This document shows, piece after piece, positions 1 through 6,864 of a stretch of 22,031 bases of DNA. The position numbers were made by a program, and so were the translations under genes. How positions within the stretch are numbered: position 1 is the first letter of the stretch; each line of letters begins with the position of its first letter. Under the pieces are notes generated by a model. It was not told the DNA's origin. It searched no databases and saw nothing but the letters and a program-made list of their open reading frames with translations. The stretch is taken from IMG/VR virus record IMGVR_UViG_3300017770_002145, positions 1-22,031 of that record. One strand, 5' to 3'. Source of the stretch: a virus.

Positions 1-386
1 ATGCAAATCCACAAGACATGGAAGAAGCATTTACATATAGAGAACCAAGACTACAGGATACAAAGAATAGACAAAACTCAATTGAAGTACATGATCAACA
101 ATTAGAAATGAATTGGGGTCATATGCAAAAAGAAGTAATCAAAATGTCCAAAGAAGCATATGATTGGGCAATAGCAAATGGTATTGCTAAAGAACAAGCC
201 AGAGTCGTACTACCAGAAGGCTTGACTAAGACTAAATTATATATGAATGGTACTTTAAGAAGTTGGGTACACTACATTGAGCTACGTGGTGCCAATGGTA
301 CACAAAAAGAACACATGGAAATCGCTCATGCCTGTGCCAAAGTTATTGCAGAAATATTTCCATTAATGAATAATATAGATGTTTAG
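1..386 (+). CDS. thyX: Flavin-dependent thymidylate synthase ThyX, 3' part
   Basis: The reading frame is open from the left edge (first full codon at base 3), so the gene is 5'-truncated and the ATG at 18 is internal. ThyX makes dTMP from dUMP using methylene-tetrahydrofolate and FADH2, supplying nucleotides for phage DNA. The visible C-terminal half has the family pattern: RLQDTKNRQNS, then EQARVVLP, then LRSWVHYIELR, whose serine is the family active-site serine, then a helix ending in EIFP. The RHR signature would lie upstream of the window. ThyX is the usual thymidylate synthase of marine T4-like phages. The stop overlaps the next start by 8 nt. Confidence 0.93.
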   Translation, partial: ANPQDMEEAFTYREPRLQDTKNRQNSIEVHDQQLEMNWGHMQKEVIKMSKEAYDWAIANGIAKEQARVVLPEGLTKTKLYMNGTLRSWVHYIELRGANGTQKEHMEIAHACAKVIAEIFPLMNNIDV

Positions 387-1143
387 TAAAAAAGAAAAAG
401 CAGTAGTAAATTTTGAAACAGAGAATTGGGCTGTACGCAAGTATGCACCCATTAAACCTGCTTCTGAATTTATGCCAGGCCCTTGGAAACAAATGCCTAC
501 TTTTACTGACAAGCAAAAACACAAAATAGACAGCGATCAAACTATAAAGGCTTGTCCGGGTATAGGCGACTATATGAAAACAGGCTTTATCATTCCTGCT
601 TGGTGTGATATGGAAATTATTCCAAGCCAAGATGGACAGATGGTTGAAACTAGATATTCAGACCCTGAATACAATAGTGCATTTCATCCAGCAGATCAAG
701 TACACAATGAAGTAAGTTCTGTTATGCAAAAGTTTGGTGTTAAGTCAGCAGTAAAACTAGACTGTCCTTGGAAGATATGGCAACCTAAGGATTGGAGTTT
801 AATGTACCTTCCTATGTTTTTCTTTGAAGGTCGAAACTACGAAGCTATTCCAGGTGTAATTGATCATGACTTAGGTGCTTTGATAAGTCCTATTAATATC
901 ATGTTACTTGAAAAGAAGATTACAAAAATTAAACTAGGTGAACCACTGGTACAAGTGGTACCTATTAAACGTGAAAAAGTAACTGCACGTACAAGTGCAT
1001 TAAGCAAGACTGCCGTTGACAGGCATAATGCTATAATTCAAACAAATAAGATTACATTCAACGGTTGGTCTAAGTGGCAACACGCCAAGAAAACCTATGT
1101 TGTGGATTCACACGACACAGACCTTCCTGGCGATGAGTCCTAG
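379..1143 (+). CDS. Conserved phage protein, DUF6065-like
   Basis: A 254-aa protein of unknown function. It starts at the ATG inside ATGTTTAG, overlapping the end of thyX by 8 nt, so the two are probably translated together. Visible features are CPGIGDYMKTGFIIPAWCD near residues 56-76, WKIWQPKDWSLMYLP around 129-143, and a C-terminal GEPLVQVVPIKREK segment. This order (CPG..D..GF.IP.W, W.I..P..S, late Q..P.KRE) resembles the DUF6065 family from memory; no search was run. No signal peptide or membrane segment is seen. Its stop overlaps the stop of convergent phoH at the shared CTAG (1140-1143). Confidence 0.8.
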   Translation: MFSKKEKAVVNFETENWAVRKYAPIKPASEFMPGPWKQMPTFTDKQKHKIDSDQTIKACPGIGDYMKTGFIIPAWCDMEIIPSQDGQMVETRYSDPEYNSAFHPADQVHNEVSSVMQKFGVKSAVKLDCPWKIWQPKDWSLMYLPMFFFEGRNYEAIPGVIDHDLGALISPINIMLLEKKITKIKLGEPLVQVVPIKREKVTARTSALSKTAVDRHNAIIQTNKITFNGWSKWQHAKKTYVVDSHDTDLPGDES

Positions 1144-1853
1144 TCCCCGTAAATATCTAAAACTTCACTAACCGCTTTGTGTCTTTCAATATCACTGTGT
1201 TGAAATCTTACAATATCGATACATGAAGTCGCCCTATGTCCTTCCAGTTTTTTAACAAATTCTAAAAGACCGTTGTCAGACGCTCTATCTGCCTGCATCA
1301 AATCTCCTGTAACTACCATATATGATTTCTCACCTATTCTAGTTAACAGCATCTTCATTTGACTTGGAGTCGCATTTTGCATTTCATCTGCTACGATAAA
1401 TGCTTTCTTAAATGTTCTTCCTCGCATATATGACAATGGAGCAATCTCAACTATACCGTCTTGAATCATTCCTTCTACTTCTTTTGTAGAGTAGTATTCT
1501 TTGAATACATCAAAGATAGGTCTTGTCCAAGGAGCCATTTTGTCTTCCATGGTTCCTGGTAAAAACCCAAGGTCTTCATCAACTGATACAGCTGGTCTAG
1601 TAATGATTATTTTATCAACCAACCCGTCTTTAAAATTCTTAATAGCCACCTGGACCGCAAGTAGGGTCTTACCGGTTCCCGCAGGACCAATCCCGAAGAC
1701 TATGTCTTTCTTGGGGTCCAACAGTTTTAGCATATATGTTTCTTGATTTCTATTTCTGGGTAGTATGTTTACTTGTTTTGATTGATGTGTATTGAAGTTA
1801 ATAACATTCGAACGTTGCTGTTCGTAACGCCGTTTGGCACGTTTTGCACCCAT
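1140..1853 (-). CDS. phoH: PhoH-like P-loop ATPase
   Basis: A 237-aa PhoH-family protein, the only clear minus-strand gene. It has a Walker A motif GIGPAGTGKTLLA (about residues 55-67), IITRPAV, GFLPGTMEDKMAPW, a Walker B-like FIVADEMQNATPSQMK, and the sensor-like VVTGDLMQAD, all typical of PhoH. The start is decided by a strong ribosome-binding site, AAGGAGAT on the minus strand, just upstream. PhoH is an ATPase often carried by marine phages; the link to phosphate stress is historical and its role in infection is unclear. The first 40 residues are basic. It is transcribed from the 1854-2021 region and ends on the stop of the preceding gene. Confidence 0.96.
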   Translation of the reverse strand: MGAKRAKRRYEQQRSNVINFNTHQSKQVNILPRNRNQETYMLKLLDPKKDIVFGIGPAGTGKTLLAVQVAIKNFKDGLVDKIIITRPAVSVDEDLGFLPGTMEDKMAPWTRPIFDVFKEYYSTKEVEGMIQDGIVEIAPLSYMRGRTFKKAFIVADEMQNATPSQMKMLLTRIGEKSYMVVTGDLMQADRASDNGLLEFVKKLEGHRATSCIDIVRFQHSDIERHKAVSEVLDIYGD

Positions 1854-2021
1854 TAAGTATCTCCTTTATGAGTTAATCTACTATAAAGGCACCTTAAAGT
1901 TGTAAACACACAACTCTTTAGTGCATCTATAATAATACTTATCAGGTTGCGGAGCAGACATAACTGCTCACTTATAAATGTAAACCGGATAAATAAGTGT
2001 ATAAGGTATAGGTGAAAACAG
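1854..2021. promoter_or_regulatory. Divergent control region between phoH and the 2022 gene
   Basis: This is the longest gene-free stretch (168 nt). It holds the phoH ribosome-binding site (minus strand), two small inverted repeats, AGTTGT-6-ACAACT (1898-1915) and GAGCAG-6-CTGCTC (1952-1969), a near late box TATAAATG (1973-1980), and a good late box GATAAATA (1988-1995) facing right. I could not identify a convincing sigma70 promoter for phoH; a minus-strand GATAAGTA at 1937-1944 is the best late-like candidate. The divergent arrangement shows that promoters in both directions should lie here. Confidence 0.6.
1988..1995 (+). promoter_or_regulatory. T4-type late promoter box GATAAATA
   Basis: GATAAATA closely matches the T4 late promoter element TATAAATA, read by the phage late sigma factor. 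It lies 26 nt before the ATG at 2022, with a GGTGA ribosome-binding site between. The same 8-mer recurs before several other genes in this window, which supports it as a genuine phage motif. Confidence 0.75.
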
Positions 2022-2540
2022 ATGCATGATGTAATGGACATAGTTAAAAACGTAGAAGGTATATATGAAAGCGATACCGCTTTTAGTATATTAAAAGACT
2101 TCGAACGTGTTTTAGATGAATTAGATCTATATGTGTACGAGAACTGGGAAGATGGTGAATTAGTATCAGGCCCTAATATAGAGCGTCATTGGGTATCATG
2201 TGAATTTATGTGGCCTATGGATAAAATGCCAGACCCAATGGGTGGCAAAAGATTGTTAGATTACGACTGTAAAGTATCATATAAAAAGACTTCAGTAATT
2301 AAACCACGCAAAATACGTAAACCAGACGATATACGTGCAGGTACTAAAAAAGGTAAGCTAGACAGACATCCTTGTTGGGTAGTAGAAATTACAATGCCTA
2401 AGGATTTGATACTTAATATATACAGTGGTTACAAAGAACAAACAGATTTCGTAAGTGAACCAGCAACAGGAACAACACAACCAGCAGTAGATGATGTGCC
2501 ACAAGATGCAGAAGTTAGTGCAGAAGGTGGAGCAGTATAA
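2022..2540 (+). CDS. Conserved T4-like marine phage protein
   Basis: A 172-aa protein of unknown function with the look of a conserved marine myovirus gene: FERVLDELDLYVYENWEDGE near residues 27-46, then CEFMWPMDKMPDPMGG, then DYDCKVSYKK. The last 35 residues are a low-complexity acidic tail rich in P, T, E and A. The start at 2022 follows GGTGA at 6 nt spacing and a late promoter, which suggests late expression and perhaps a virion or assembly role; an in-frame ATG at 2034 is possible. The last base of its stop is the first base of the next ATG (TAATG), so the two genes are likely a functional pair. I cannot assign it to a T4 gene. Confidence 0.88.
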   Translation: MHDVMDIVKNVEGIYESDTAFSILKDFERVLDELDLYVYENWEDGELVSGPNIERHWVSCEFMWPMDKMPDPMGGKRLLDYDCKVSYKKTSVIKPRKIRKPDDIRAGTKKGKLDRHPCWVVEITMPKDLILNIYSGYKEQTDFVSEPATGTTQPAVDDVPQDAEVSAEGGAV

Positions 2541-3253
2541 TGGGACTACAAACAGGTGATCTTAAAGAACTAGTCTACGATGTATTTGAAGTTGACTCAT
2601 TTAAATCAAAAATGGGTGACGATAAGAACATAGTTGTAATGAGTTTTTCAACTAGAACAAAAGAGTCAGGCAATGACTTGATGAACTTCATAGAAAAAGG
2701 TTATCCTTTCGTATTAGATGCTGACGTAACATCAGGTGAACAACCAGATGGTACATATAAAGTATTTGTTGAAATGGAAAGATGTGCTGAATGTCCAGAG
2801 CAAGTTGTAGAAATTATAGACGGTGTTCAAAAACTAGCCGAGCTAGACAAGATGCGTTTTAGATATTACAAAAGTTTCAAAAGCAATGATGTAAGTGTTG
2901 AATCGGTTTCAAATACAGTACCGCTAGACAATGATGCATATGATATCAAGGTCAACGAAAACAACATGGAAAACTACAAGAACTTTTTTAACAAAAGCTA
3001 TATGGATAGTATTGAAATGTTGCAGGACAGCATTACGTTCAAAAGAAAATATAGTGGTGACTTGAAGTTAGATGTTGTTGATTTTGGTAAAACAGATGAA
3101 ATTAACAAGTCTGTAACAGAGTCCTACAATGCCAATTCCTGGGCGGAGACAATTTACCTTACTAAATACTTAGGCGACTACGATATTGAAAAGTATGGAG
3201 ATAAGATACTTATTTCCAATGAAGGCTATACAGTCGTAACTAAAAGGAATTAA
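2540..3253 (+). CDS. Conserved phage protein, probably paired with the 2022 gene
   Basis: A 237-aa soluble acidic protein of unknown function. It starts on the last base of the upstream stop, so translation is probably coupled. The N-terminal half looks alpha/beta (DLKELVYDVFEVDSFKSKMG, then KNIVVMSFSTRTKESG); it has a single CAEC pair near residue 86 and a C-terminal beta-rich end. No enzyme motif, signal peptide or membrane segment is seen. Its place between a late promoter and the endolysin suggests a late structural or assembly role, which is inference only. Confidence 0.87.
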   Translation: MGLQTGDLKELVYDVFEVDSFKSKMGDDKNIVVMSFSTRTKESGNDLMNFIEKGYPFVLDADVTSGEQPDGTYKVFVEMERCAECPEQVVEIIDGVQKLAELDKMRFRYYKSFKSNDVSVESVSNTVPLDNDAYDIKVNENNMENYKNFFNKSYMDSIEMLQDSITFKRKYSGDLKLDVVDFGKTDEINKSVTESYNANSWAETIYLTKYLGDYDIEKYGDKILISNEGYTVVTKRN

Positions 3254-3255
3254 AA

Positions 3256-3765
3256 ATGCAATCAAATTACGATAAGTGCTTAGAAACTATTCTGCACCAC
3301 GAAGGTGGCTACGTGAATCACCCTAAAGATCCAGGTGGAGAAACTAATCTAGGCGTTACAAAAAGAGTTTACGATGAATGGGGCGGAACAAAAGACATGA
3401 AAGACTTGTTAGTCGAAGATGTTGCTCCTATTTACAAAAAGAATTATTGGGACAAAATGAAGGGCGATGACCTACCAGGTGGATTAGACTTATGTGTATT
3501 CGACTTTGGTGTTAACGCAGGTCCAGGACGTTCAGCAAAATACCTACAAACTATGATTGGTACAGTAGCTGACGGTGGAATTGGTCCTAATACATTAAAG
3601 AAAGTTGCTGAGTATGTTGATGCACACGGCATTGAGTCAACTATCGAAAATTTCCAACAAGCTAGACAAAGTTACTACGAAAGTTTAAGTACCTTTGAAA
3701 CATTTGGCAGAGGTTGGACAAGACGTGTTGACGAAACAACAGATTTAGCAAAAACAATGGTATGA
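3256..3765 (+). CDS. Endolysin, GH108-type N-acetylmuramidase
   Basis: A 169-aa peptidoglycan hydrolase. Residues 13-33 carry the GH108 active-site signature HHEGGYVNHPKDPGGETN with the catalytic glutamate at E16, followed by LGVTKRVYDEW. FDFGVNAGPGRSAKYLQ (about 80-96) and the C-terminal part match the peptidoglycan-binding half seen in this family, and the length is typical. There is no signal peptide or SAR-type membrane anchor, so a holin should be needed for release; candidates lie at 4947-5983. AAGGA precedes the ATG. It starts the lysis cluster, and its stop overlaps the next small gene. Confidence 0.93.
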   Translation: MQSNYDKCLETILHHEGGYVNHPKDPGGETNLGVTKRVYDEWGGTKDMKDLLVEDVAPIYKKNYWDKMKGDDLPGGLDLCVFDFGVNAGPGRSAKYLQTMIGTVADGGIGPNTLKKVAEYVDAHGIESTIENFQQARQSYYESLSTFETFGRGWTRRVDETTDLAKTMV

Positions 3766-3902
3766 TTAAATACTGTCAAAATTGTGGTAGAGCACACGAA
3801 GGCAGATTAATCGAAGAGTTTAAAGATGGGGATAACAAACCAATAGAAATAGTGGTTTGTGATTCTCCGAGATACGAGGAAGAAGATGGAAAAAGTAGTT
3901 AA
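3762..3902 (+). CDS. 46-aa Cys protein, zinc-ribbon-like
   Basis: A small frame between endolysin and the acyl-carrier-like gene. Its ATG overlaps the endolysin TGA (ATGA), and its end overlaps the next gene by 17 nt. The product begins MIKYCQNCGRAHEG and has a further Cys near residue 33; CxxC plus one Cys suggests half of a zinc ribbon, but a fourth ligand is not evident. The tight overlaps on both sides, and the absence of any other gene in this gap, favour a real gene. Function unknown. Confidence 0.6.
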   Translation: MIKYCQNCGRAHEGRLIEEFKDGDNKPIEIVVCDSPRYEEEDGKSS

Positions 3903-4110
3903 AGCAATAGCAGAACATTTAGACATTGATGTATCCAAGGTTGTACCTGAAGCATCATTAATAGATGACCTAGGTGCTGACGATTTTGACATTGTTGAAA
4001 TGACCATTGCTATACAAAATGCAACAGGTGGAACAATTACATCAGAACAAGAAGCCAACGTTAAAACTGTTGGTGATTTTATTAAACTAGTGGAGAACAA
4101 GAATGTTTAG
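3886..4110 (+). CDS. Acyl carrier protein-like, phosphopantetheine serine replaced
   Basis: A 74-aa acidic protein with the full ACP layout: helix 1 (EKVVKAIAEHLDI), VVPEASLIDDLGAD, helix 2, and a final GDFIKLVE. In ordinary ACPs the motif is DLGADSLD, with the serine carrying 4'-phosphopantetheine. Here the codons read DLGADDFD, so Asp (GAT) stands at the serine position. The protein should therefore be unable to carry acyl groups in the usual way. ACPs are known in marine T4-like phages; a serine-less form suggests a decoy or binding role. I chose the ATG at 3886, preceded by GAGGAAG, over an upstream GTG at 3859. It overlaps the i-spanin start by 8 nt. Confidence 0.85.
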   Translation: MEKVVKAIAEHLDIDVSKVVPEASLIDDLGADDFDIVEMTIAIQNATGGTITSEQEANVKTVGDFIKLVENKNV

Positions 4111-4588
4111 TTCTTTAAAAATTGGATTATTAATAGTAGTGTTAGCAGGTGCTGGTGGTGGCTTTATGTATGTAAAGAATCTAAAAGCAGACTTGGCTAC
4201 ATCAGAAGCAAATAATCTTAAATTAGAACAAAGTGTTGAAAGTCAAAAAGCTGTTATCACACAGATGAAAGCAGACTTTGAAATGCAAAACATAATCAAA
4301 GCAAATCTAGAAAAACAAAATGATGAATTAAAGAAAGAGTTTGCGGCACTAGATAAAAAGTTTAACAAGATAAACGGAAAAGGCGAAGTACGTGATATTG
4401 GTGATCTCGGAATTAAGAGACCAGAGTCAGTAGAACGTATAATTAATAAAGGAAGTGCCAATGCAATGAGATGTAGTGAAATTGCAATGGGAAGTCCATT
4501 AACGGAGAAAGAGAAGAATGCAACTAAGAAATCTGAAATCAATTCTGAGTGTCCTAGTATTGCTAACCCTAACTACGTTCCTTACTAG
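4103..4588 (+). CDS. Inner-membrane spanin (Rz-like)
   Basis: A 161-aa protein with one N-terminal membrane segment (about residues 6-24, rich in L, V, A and G) followed by a long predicted coiled coil (about 25-90, heptad-like with many K, E and Q) and a periplasmic C-terminal region with two cysteines. This is the layout of i-spanins, which with an outer-membrane lipoprotein fuse the two membranes at the last step of lysis. The identification rests on architecture plus the nested lipoprotein gene at 4518, the classic Rz/Rz1 arrangement. No Rz sequence motif was recognised. Confidence 0.8.
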   Translation: MFSSLKIGLLIVVLAGAGGGFMYVKNLKADLATSEANNLKLEQSVESQKAVITQMKADFEMQNIIKANLEKQNDELKKEFAALDKKFNKINGKGEVRDIGDLGIKRPESVERIINKGSANAMRCSEIAMGSPLTEKEKNATKKSEINSECPSIANPNYVPY

Positions 4589-4910
4589 TTGCGGTACAGC
4601 AGTAAAACAGTTAGAGATCTTTAGTAAAGAAGTTGAAAGAGAACCTCTAAACCTTCCTGCTCCACTTACACCTAAACTAGAAGAAATTAAGTGGACTATT
4701 ATTACGTCTGAAAATGCTGAAGAAGTGTTTGAAAAACTTAAAGCAGGTGGCGTAGATCCTGTATTGTTTGGCCTAACTGACGAAGGTTATGAAGCACTAG
4801 CTAAAAACTTTGCACAAATACGTGCTTATATGCTACAACAAGACGAAATAATCAAGTCTTACAAAGAGTACTACGAAGGTACTAAGAATAAACCCTCCAA
4901 GAACAAGTAA
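4518..4910 (+). CDS. Outer-membrane lipoprotein spanin (Rz1-like)
   Basis: A 130-aa protein with a lipoprotein signal peptide: basic start, hydrophobic core LSVLVLLTLTTFL, lipobox LTSC with Cys25 as the lipidated residue, and Gly at +2, compatible with outer-membrane sorting. The mature part starts proline-rich (LNLPAPLTP), then WTIITSENAEEVF and a C-terminal helical stretch. The first 71 nt lie in another frame inside the i-spanin gene, as in many Rz/Rz1 pairs. GGAG lies just upstream of the ATG. It is longer than lambda Rz1, as in larger phages. Its partner is the 4103 product. Confidence 0.85.
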   Translation: MQLRNLKSILSVLVLLTLTTFLTSCGTAVKQLEIFSKEVEREPLNLPAPLTPKLEEIKWTIITSENAEEVFEKLKAGGVDPVLFGLTDEGYEALAKNFAQIRAYMLQQDEIIKSYKEYYEGTKNKPSKNK

Positions 4911-4915
4911 TTTCG

Positions 4916-4923
4916 AATAAATA
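4916..4923 (+). promoter_or_regulatory. Probable late promoter box AATAAATA
   Basis: AATAAATA differs from the T4 late consensus by one base and lies 23 nt before the ATG at 4947, the same distance as the other late boxes here. A TATAAT (4928-4933) sits just downstream and could act as a sigma70 -10 element, but no -35 is seen. A GAGGAG ribosome-binding site follows. Confidence 0.55.
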
Positions 4924-4946
4924 CACATATAATACGAGGAGTATAT

Positions 4947-5225
4947 ATGTGGGAAATAATCGAAAGAATGGCTTCAGATAGACTGTGGATCTACACAGCT
5001 CTAGTAGGGTCTTTGTTTGGTCTTGCTTTTTCAACCTATTTTAAATCAACAAGACTTGGACTTTGGATGTATGGCCACTTTGACCGCATAGCAGATTACC
5101 TTGTAGAACGTTGGGGTTGGACTTGGCTACAGCAACCAGATGATGCTTGGAGAAAGAAATATCCATACGTAACTAAAAAGATTGACGAGCTAGAAGCACG
5201 TTTAAAGAAGATAGAGAAGAAGTAA
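4947..5225 (+). CDS. Small one-TM protein in the lysis cluster
   Basis: A 92-aa protein with one hydrophobic segment (about residues 12-32) and a C-terminal charged helix KKIDELEARLKKIEKK that may form a coiled coil. The middle is Trp-rich (RWGWTWLQQPDDAW). It follows a late box and a GAGGAG ribosome-binding site, and sits one base before the next gene. Position between the spanins and the two-TM protein suggests a lysis-related or envelope role, for example a holin or antiholin, but there is no family match I recognise. Confidence 0.82.
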   Translation: MWEIIERMASDRLWIYTALVGSLFGLAFSTYFKSTRLGLWMYGHFDRIADYLVERWGWTWLQQPDDAWRKKYPYVTKKIDELEARLKKIEKK

Positions 5226-5226
5226 A

Positions 5227-5664
5227 ATGTTTGATCAATTAGGAATGGAACTTACAGATATTTTAGCACCTTGGATTGCTATACTAATATCTATATCGGC
5301 GGCTTTCTGGTTTAAGGACTTTGCAGTTAACTTAATGAGTGGACTGAAGTTAAAATTTAATCCTGCTTTTAACGAAGGCGATCATATCATATTAGATGAT
5401 GACGATGCGATTATTGTTAAGATAGGATTACGTGAAAGTGTATTTGGTGTATACAGAGACAAAGGATATGTTTGGAGATTTATACCCAACGATAGATTAA
5501 AGTTTCATAAAATTGAAAAAATTATAAACAAAAATTTACATTTAGATAGTGAAGCAGAAAAGGGACGTAGAATACAGGCAATGATAGATAAGGGACAATC
5601 AGACGCAATAGCAAAAAATACAAACGCGATAAAAGATATAAAAAATGGAAAAAGAAAAACTTAA
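5227..5664 (+). CDS. MscS-like mechanosensitive-channel domain protein, minimal
   Basis: A 145-aa protein with one N-terminal membrane helix (about residues 11-30) and then a segment that reads like the pore-lining end and beta domain of MscS: WFKDFAVNLMSGLKLKFNPA, then EGDHIIL, a variable strand, and RFIPNDRLKFHKI. In MscS the corresponding features are the NLxxG pore helix, the F..GD.I loop and the IPN turn. It lacks the first two MscS helices and most of the C-terminal cage; the last 45 residues are charged and helical. Whether it forms a channel alone or joins host MscS is unknown. It overlaps the next gene by 20 nt. Confidence 0.65.
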   Translation: MFDQLGMELTDILAPWIAILISISAAFWFKDFAVNLMSGLKLKFNPAFNEGDHIILDDDDAIIVKIGLRESVFGVYRDKGYVWRFIPNDRLKFHKIEKIINKNLHLDSEAEKGRRIQAMIDKGQSDAIAKNTNAIKDIKNGKRKT

Positions 5665-5983
5665 TAACAAACCTATAAAGTCAGAGGGGGCGAAGCCAGT
5701 GGCGGAGACTAAAAAAGTTAATATAGAGTTAGAGGTTGATACTAATGTTGTTGACAGTTCAAAGAACAAATATCAATCACTTATTGACCTTGCAAGAGCA
5801 GTAGACAGTTGGAGAATATTTCCACGTATTTTTATTACAACTTACATATTTTTATTATACAAAGTTGTAATTTGGTACATGGCATTACCGAATCCTACTA
5901 TGGAACAATCAGGATTGGTTAGTATCGTAGTTGGTGCTGGTGCGGCCTGGTTCGGACTTTATACCGGAACTAGCAAAAAATAG
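5645..5983 (+). CDS. Two-TM protein, holin candidate
   Basis: A 112-aa protein with a charged, disordered N-terminus (about 55 residues), two hydrophobic segments (about 64-80, rich in I, F, Y and L, and about 90-107, rich in V, G and A) and a short basic end TSKK. A two-TM hairpin next to a soluble endolysin and a spanin pair fits a class II-like holin, though the N-terminal extension is long for that class and the proteins at 4947 and 5227 are alternatives. It starts within the end of the MscS-like gene. No family motif recognised. Confidence 0.75.
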   Translation: MEKEKLNNKPIKSEGAKPVAETKKVNIELEVDTNVVDSSKNKYQSLIDLARAVDSWRIFPRIFITTYIFLLYKVVIWYMALPNPTMEQSGLVSIVVGAGAAWFGLYTGTSKK

Positions 5984-5993
5984 CATACTAGCC

Positions 5994-6001
5994 GATAAGT
6001 A
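5994..6001 (+). promoter_or_regulatory. Weak late-box variant GATAAGTA
   Basis: GATAAGTA, one base from the GATAAATA box, lies in the 23-nt gap before the DnaJ-like ATG at 6007. The distance to the ATG (5 nt) is too short for a leader, so it may be chance or drive an internal start. Confidence 0.25.
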
Positions 6002-6006
6002 ATAGT

Positions 6007-6864
6007 ATGGACTATTACAATGTGTTAGGTGTTGACAAATCAGCTTCAGAATCTGAATTAAAATCGGCATACAAAAAAGCAAGTATGAAACATCACCCTG
6101 ACCGTACGGGTGGAGATGATTCACAATTCAAAAAAATAAACGAAGCCTACTCAGCCCTTAAAGATCCACAAAAAAGACAGATGTATGATCAGTTTGGAAC
6201 TACTGATCCACAACAGCAAGGATTCAATCCTGGCGGTGGTACTTCATTCCACTTTAATGGTGGAGATATGAATGAAGTGTTTAGTAGATTCTTTGGTGAA
6301 GGGTTTGCACAACCACAAAGAAGACCACAGAACCAAAGTATTACAATTGGTGCTGACATAAACATTGAAGATATAGTAAAAGGTAAAGAGCTTATAGCAA
6401 CATATAGGCTACCTACTGGTAGAGAAGAAACAGTAACAATCAAAATACCCAAAGGTGTACGCCCAGGTGATACAATGAAGTATCCTGGTATGGGAGGAGA
6501 TCATGTTCCCAATATGCCTAGAGGTGATCTGTTTGTAAAAGTGCGAGTCAGAAGACACCCCGACTACCAAGTAGATGGCATAAATTTATATATAGAGAGA
6601 AACGTGAGTGTATTCGATCTACTATTAGGCACAAACATTAGAGTTGATACTTTACATGGTAGAAAGTTAAGTGTTAGTGTTCCTCCAGGCTCCAATTCAG
6701 GTACAACGTTTAGTATTAGTGGACAAGGCTTACCAGATCAAAGAAGTGGTCAAACAGGTAACTTGTATGTTAAAGTAACAGGCATAACGCCAAACATAAC
6801 GAACGAAGAAATTAGAGAAAGATTAGCGAAGATAAAAGATGAAATTGATATATCACCCAAATAG
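6007..6864 (+). CDS. DnaJ/CbpA-like Hsp40 co-chaperone (no zinc domain)
   Basis: A 285-aa J-domain protein. Residues 1-66 form the J domain with the HPD tripeptide at 30-32, which stimulates the ATPase of Hsp70 (DnaK). A Gly/Phe-rich linker follows (about 70-105), then the two C-terminal substrate-binding domains (IKIPKGVRPGDTMKYPGMG, LPDQRSGQTGNLYVKV). The four CxxCxGxG zinc repeats of class A DnaJ are absent, so this is the CbpA/class B type. The partner must be host DnaK, since no Hsp70 is seen here. It overlaps the deformylase start by 26 nt and begins a three-gene protein-folding and turnover set. Confidence 0.95.
   Translation: MDYYNVLGVDKSASESELKSAYKKASMKHHPDRTGGDDSQFKKINEAYSALKDPQKRQMYDQFGTTDPQQQGFNPGGGTSFHFNGGDMNEVFSRFFGEGFAQPQRRPQNQSITIGADINIEDIVKGKELIATYRLPTGREETVTIKIPKGVRPGDTMKYPGMGGDHVPNMPRGDLFVKVRVRRHPDYQVDGINLYIERNVSVFDLLLGTNIRVDTLHGRKLSVSVPPGSNSGTTFSISGQGLPDQRSGQTGNLYVKVTGITPNITNEEIRERLAKIKDEIDISPK

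Noticed and set aside
343-630. Minus-strand open frame of 95 codons under the DUF6065-like gene
   Set aside because: Shadow of a well-supported plus-strand gene; no ribosome-binding site or protein-like motif, low-complexity Phe/Tyr runs.
1016-1037. TTGACA followed by TATAAT inside the DUF6065-like gene
   Set aside because: The spacer is only 10 nt, too short for a sigma70 promoter.
3766-3773. ATTAAATA after the endolysin stop as a late promoter
   Set aside because: Poor match to the window's own GATAAATA motif and it lies inside the coding sequence of the small Cys gene.
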